From: Hyphomonas sp.
Lineage (GTDB): Bacteria > Pseudomonadota > Alphaproteobacteria > Caulobacterales > Hyphomonadaceae
Assembly (NCBI GenBank): GCA_003486945.1
Contig: DNFL01000307.1
Coordinates: 1-18,944, forward strand
Length of the DNA: 18,944 nucleotides
Direction: 5' to 3'
Position 1 is the stretch's first letter. Each line of letters opens with the position of its first letter. Positions 16,581-18,944 of the stretch are shown here, piece after piece. A program made the position numbers and the translations under genes. The notes under the pieces are model-generated. The model had not been told where the DNA came from, ran no database searches, and was given only the letters and a program-made list of their open reading frames with translations.

Positions 16581-18089
16581 ATGCAGCACGAGCAGATACG
16601 CAGCATTGTGATTGTCGGCGGCGGCACGGCCGGCTGGATTGCGTCTGCTGCGCTATCGAAGTTCCTGCCGAAAACTATCCGCATCACGCTGGTGGAGTCC
16701 GAGGCAATCGGGACCGTCGGCGTTGGTGAGGCAACGATCCCTCAGATCCGCCGTCTGAATGCTTCGCTGGGGTTGGATGAGGACGCGTTCATCCGCGCGA
16801 CGCAGGCATCGTTCAAGCTCGGCGTCGAGTTTGTAAATTGGGGGAGGGTCGGCGACCGGTACATCCACACCTTCGGCGACCCAGGTATCAATCTCGCCAA
16901 TCTTCACTTTCATCACTACTGGCTGCGCGCGCGGGCGGAGGGCAGCACAGCGAGCCTGTGGGATTATTCGCTGCATCACAAAGTGGCGTATGCGAACAAG
17001 TTCGGGCGGTTGGACCGCGTCGGCAATTCATCAATGACGGGGCTTGCCTACGCGTTCCATTTTGATGCCGGACTGTATGCGGCATTCTTGCGGAAGTTTG
17101 CCGAAGCGGGAGGCGTCACGCGGATTGAAGGGAAGATCGAAAAGGTTTCACTGAACAGCGAGACGGGCTTTGTTGAGTCAATATCGCTCGACCGGGGTGA
17201 TGTGATCGCGGGCGATCTATTTATTGATTGCTCAGGCTTCCGCGGAATGCTGATCGGCGAGGCGTTGGGGGTTGGCTATCAAGACTGGTCTAAATGGCTG
17301 CCGTGCAACCGCGCGCTGGCTGTGGCGTGCGAGCGGGTGGAGCCGTTACTGCCCTATACACGGGCGACGGCGCGCGATGCAGGGTGGCAGTGGCGCATTC
17401 CGCTGCAGCACCGAACCGGCAACGGCCATGTGTTCTGCGACAGCTTCCTCTCGGAAGAAGCCGCGCAGCGAACGCTGGTTGAAAATCTTGACGGCGCAAT
17501 GATTGGCGAGCTGCGCCCGTTGCGCTTCACGACAGGAAGAAGGGAAAAGTTCTGGCACAAGAACTGTGTGTCGATTGGCCTCGCGAGCGGGTTCCTGGAG
17601 CCGCTGGAGTCAACATCGATCCATCTAATTCAGTCGAACATCTCGCGGCTGATCGAGCTTTTCCCGACGCGCGCTTTTGAGCGGACAGCGATAGCCGAGT
17701 ACAACCGGCGCGTCGGGCATGAGTTTGAACTCATCCGCGACTTCCTGATTCTTCACTATCATCAGACATCGCGTGAAGATTCAGAGTTCTGGCGCTACTG
17801 CGCAAACATGGACATCCCGGACAGTCTTTCGGCGAAGATGGAGCTGTTCTGTGGGAACGGCTTGCTGCACAAGGATGCCGAGGACCTGTTCCGCGAGTCG
17901 AGTTGGGTGCAGGTGATGGTCGGTCAGGAGCTGGAGCCTGCAGGATATCACGCGATGGCGGATCGTTTGTCGGCAGAGCAGCTGACCAGTTTTCTCAAGG
18001 ATGTCCGAAGGCTGATAGACCGGGCGGAGGCATCCTTGCCGGGGCATTCAGAGTTCATTGAAGCTCACTGCAGGTCAGATCGGCTGTAG
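16581..18089 (+). CDS. Flavin-dependent (tryptophan) halogenase
   Basis: Family enzymes use FADH2, oxygen and halide to form hypohalous acid, which halogenates an electron-rich aromatic such as tryptophan or indole via a lysine. The 502-residue protein starts with the FAD motif GGGTAGW (13-19) and has GEATIP (49-54). FKLG places Lys79 at the same number as the catalytic lysine of PrnA and RebH. The diagnostic WQWRIP is at 269-274, and PLES at 341-344 supplies Glu343, matching PrnA Glu346. All known key residues are thus present. AGGAAGG at 16571-16577 precedes the ATG. It lies 122 bases after the receptor gene and converges with a paralogue. Halogenases beside TonB-dependent receptors are known in Xanthomonas and Brevundimonas (for example BrvH), with no settled natural substrate. 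A flavin reductase partner is not in the window. Confidence 0.93.
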   Translation: MQHEQIRSIVIVGGGTAGWIASAALSKFLPKTIRITLVESEAIGTVGVGEATIPQIRRLNASLGLDEDAFIRATQASFKLGVEFVNWGRVGDRYIHTFGDPGINLANLHFHHYWLRARAEGSTASLWDYSLHHKVAYANKFGRLDRVGNSSMTGLAYAFHFDAGLYAAFLRKFAEAGGVTRIEGKIEKVSLNSETGFVESISLDRGDVIAGDLFIDCSGFRGMLIGEALGVGYQDWSKWLPCNRALAVACERVEPLLPYTRATARDAGWQWRIPLQHRTGNGHVFCDSFLSEEAAQRTLVENLDGAMIGELRPLRFTTGRREKFWHKNCVSIGLASGFLEPLESTSIHLIQSNISRLIELFPTRAFERTAIAEYNRRVGHEFELIRDFLILHYHQTSREDSEFWRYCANMDIPDSLSAKMELFCGNGLLHKDAEDLFRESSWVQVMVGQELEPAGYHAMADRLSAEQLTSFLKDVRRLIDRAEASLPGHSEFIEAHCRSDRL

Positions 18090-18944
18090 GCGTTCAAGAA
18101 GTCACGGTGGCCGGGCATGGCGGCGACGGCTTCTGTCATGGCGGCACGGATCTGTGCCATACGTTCGGCGACAGGCACATCCTTGCGCAGTCCCGACAGT
18201 GCAGGCGCGCGTTCCGGGATGATGCCCTGGCCGATCAGTACGGCGATCCAGCTGGGATTGGAGAAGAGCTCGCGCTCATCGGAAACGATGATGCCGTGGC
18301 TGCGGAAGTGATCGATCTTGTATTGCAGGCGGTCCGGGATTTCCATGGTCGCGCAGTAGCGCCAGAATTCGTCGCTGCGCCGCTCAGTTGCCTTGTAGTG
18401 CAGGATCAGGAAGTCGCGGATGCGCTCGTACTCGGCGGCCGTGAGCGCGTTGTACTCGTCGATCAGCAGGGGCGACATCTGCTTGTCCGGGAACAGGGCG
18501 AGCAGACGGAGGATGCCGTATTGGATGAGGTGGAGGCTGGTTGATTCCAGTGGCTCCATGAACCCGGCGGAAAGGCCGATAGCGACGCAGTTCTTGTTCC
18601 AGAACTTCTTCCGTCTGCCGGTGACGAAGTGGATATGGCGCGGCTCGGCAAGAGGTTCATTGTCCAGCGAACGGCGCAGTTCAGCTTCAGCGTCTTCGGC
18701 GCTCAGAAAACTGCTACAGTAGACATAACCATTGCCGACACGGTGTTGCAGCGGGATGCGCCATTGCCAGCCAGCGGCCTTGGCTGTGGACTTTGTGTAG
18801 GGGTGCAAGGGTTGGTCTGATTTGCAGGGGGCCGCGACGGCGCGGTTGCAAGGCAGCCAGTGAGACCAGTCTTCGTAACCGGTCTGCAGGGTCTTCTCGA
18901 TCAGGAAGCCGAAGAATCCGGTGCAATCGATGAACAGGTCGCCG
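18065..18944 (-). CDS. Flavin-dependent (tryptophan) halogenase, paralogue (N-terminus cut by window edge)
   Basis: The C-terminal 292 residues of a second halogenase. They begin at GDLFIDC, equivalent to residue 211 of the neighbouring enzyme, and run to the stop with the same number of residues. WQWRIP and GFMEPLESTS are intact, as are the shared DEFWRYC and RDFLILHY blocks, so the visible half looks functional. The FAD-binding N-terminus and catalytic lysine region lie beyond base 18944. By eye roughly half of the residues are identical to the first halogenase, so they are clear paralogues but not a recent copy. The two genes face each other and their 3' ends overlap by 25 bases (18065-18089). 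No terminator is visible between them. Confidence 0.93.
   Translation of the reverse strand, partial: GDLFIDCTGFFGFLIEKTLQTGYEDWSHWLPCNRAVAAPCKSDQPLHPYTKSTAKAAGWQWRIPLQHRVGNGYVYCSSFLSAEDAEAELRRSLDNEPLAEPRHIHFVTGRRKKFWNKNCVAIGLSAGFMEPLESTSLHLIQYGILRLLALFPDKQMSPLLIDEYNALTAAEYERIRDFLILHYKATERRSDEFWRYCATMEIPDRLQYKIDHFRSHGIIVSDERELFSNPSWIAVLIGQGIIPERAPALSGLRKDVPVAERMAQIRAAMTEAVAAMPGHRDFLNAYSRSDLQ

Noticed and set aside
1..18944. CRISPR array, tRNA, insertion sequence or phage element
   Set aside because: No regularly spaced direct repeats, cloverleaf, transposase or integrase gene was seen on either strand.

Overview
This window reads as chromosome from a Gram-negative alphaproteobacterium, most likely Caulobacterales and possibly Hyphomonadaceae. 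The clues are a zwf-pgl-edd-glk Entner-Doudoroff operon, a TonB-dependent receptor of the Xanthomonas/Caulobacter type, flavin-dependent halogenases next to that receptor, and moderately high GC with densely packed genes. The genus is an inference. I see no tRNA, rRNA, insertion sequence, phage gene or CRISPR array.

Layout. On the minus strand, positions 1-3184 hold a GH97 alpha-glucosidase-type lipoprotein followed, with an ATGA stop/start overlap, by a GH13 alpha-amylase lipoprotein whose C-terminus lies outside the window. A 342-base divergent control region (3185-3526) separates these from a plus-strand pair: a third exported lipoprotein, a GH13 alpha-amylase, and a cytoplasmic GH13 alpha-glucosidase (to 7071). 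A LacI-family repressor gene (8087-7074, minus) converges on the glucosidase with a 2-base gap and diverges from the tightly coupled operon zwf-pgl-edd-glk (8362-13332). After a 285-base regulatory gap come a large TonB-dependent receptor (13618-16458), a strong terminator-like hairpin, and a flavin-dependent (tryptophan) halogenase (16581-18089). A second, paralogous halogenase (18944-18065, minus, N-terminus outside the window) converges on the first, and their 3' ends overlap by 25 bases.

How the genes fit together. The set describes capture and catabolism of an alpha-glucan (starch, maltodextrin or similar). The receptor imports oligosaccharide across the outer membrane, and three lipid-anchored hydrolases (two GH13, one GH97) trim glucan at the envelope. 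The cytoplasmic alpha-glucosidase then releases glucose, Glk phosphorylates it, and Zwf, Pgl and Edd carry glucose-6-phosphate to KDPG. An inner-membrane sugar transporter and the KDPG aldolase (eda) are not in the window. The LacI-type repressor is the obvious candidate regulator, and short GCAAA/TTTGC inverted repeats recur in the control regions.

The least explained part is the link between a glucan receptor locus and two apparently active-type flavin-dependent halogenases in a tail-to-tail arrangement.
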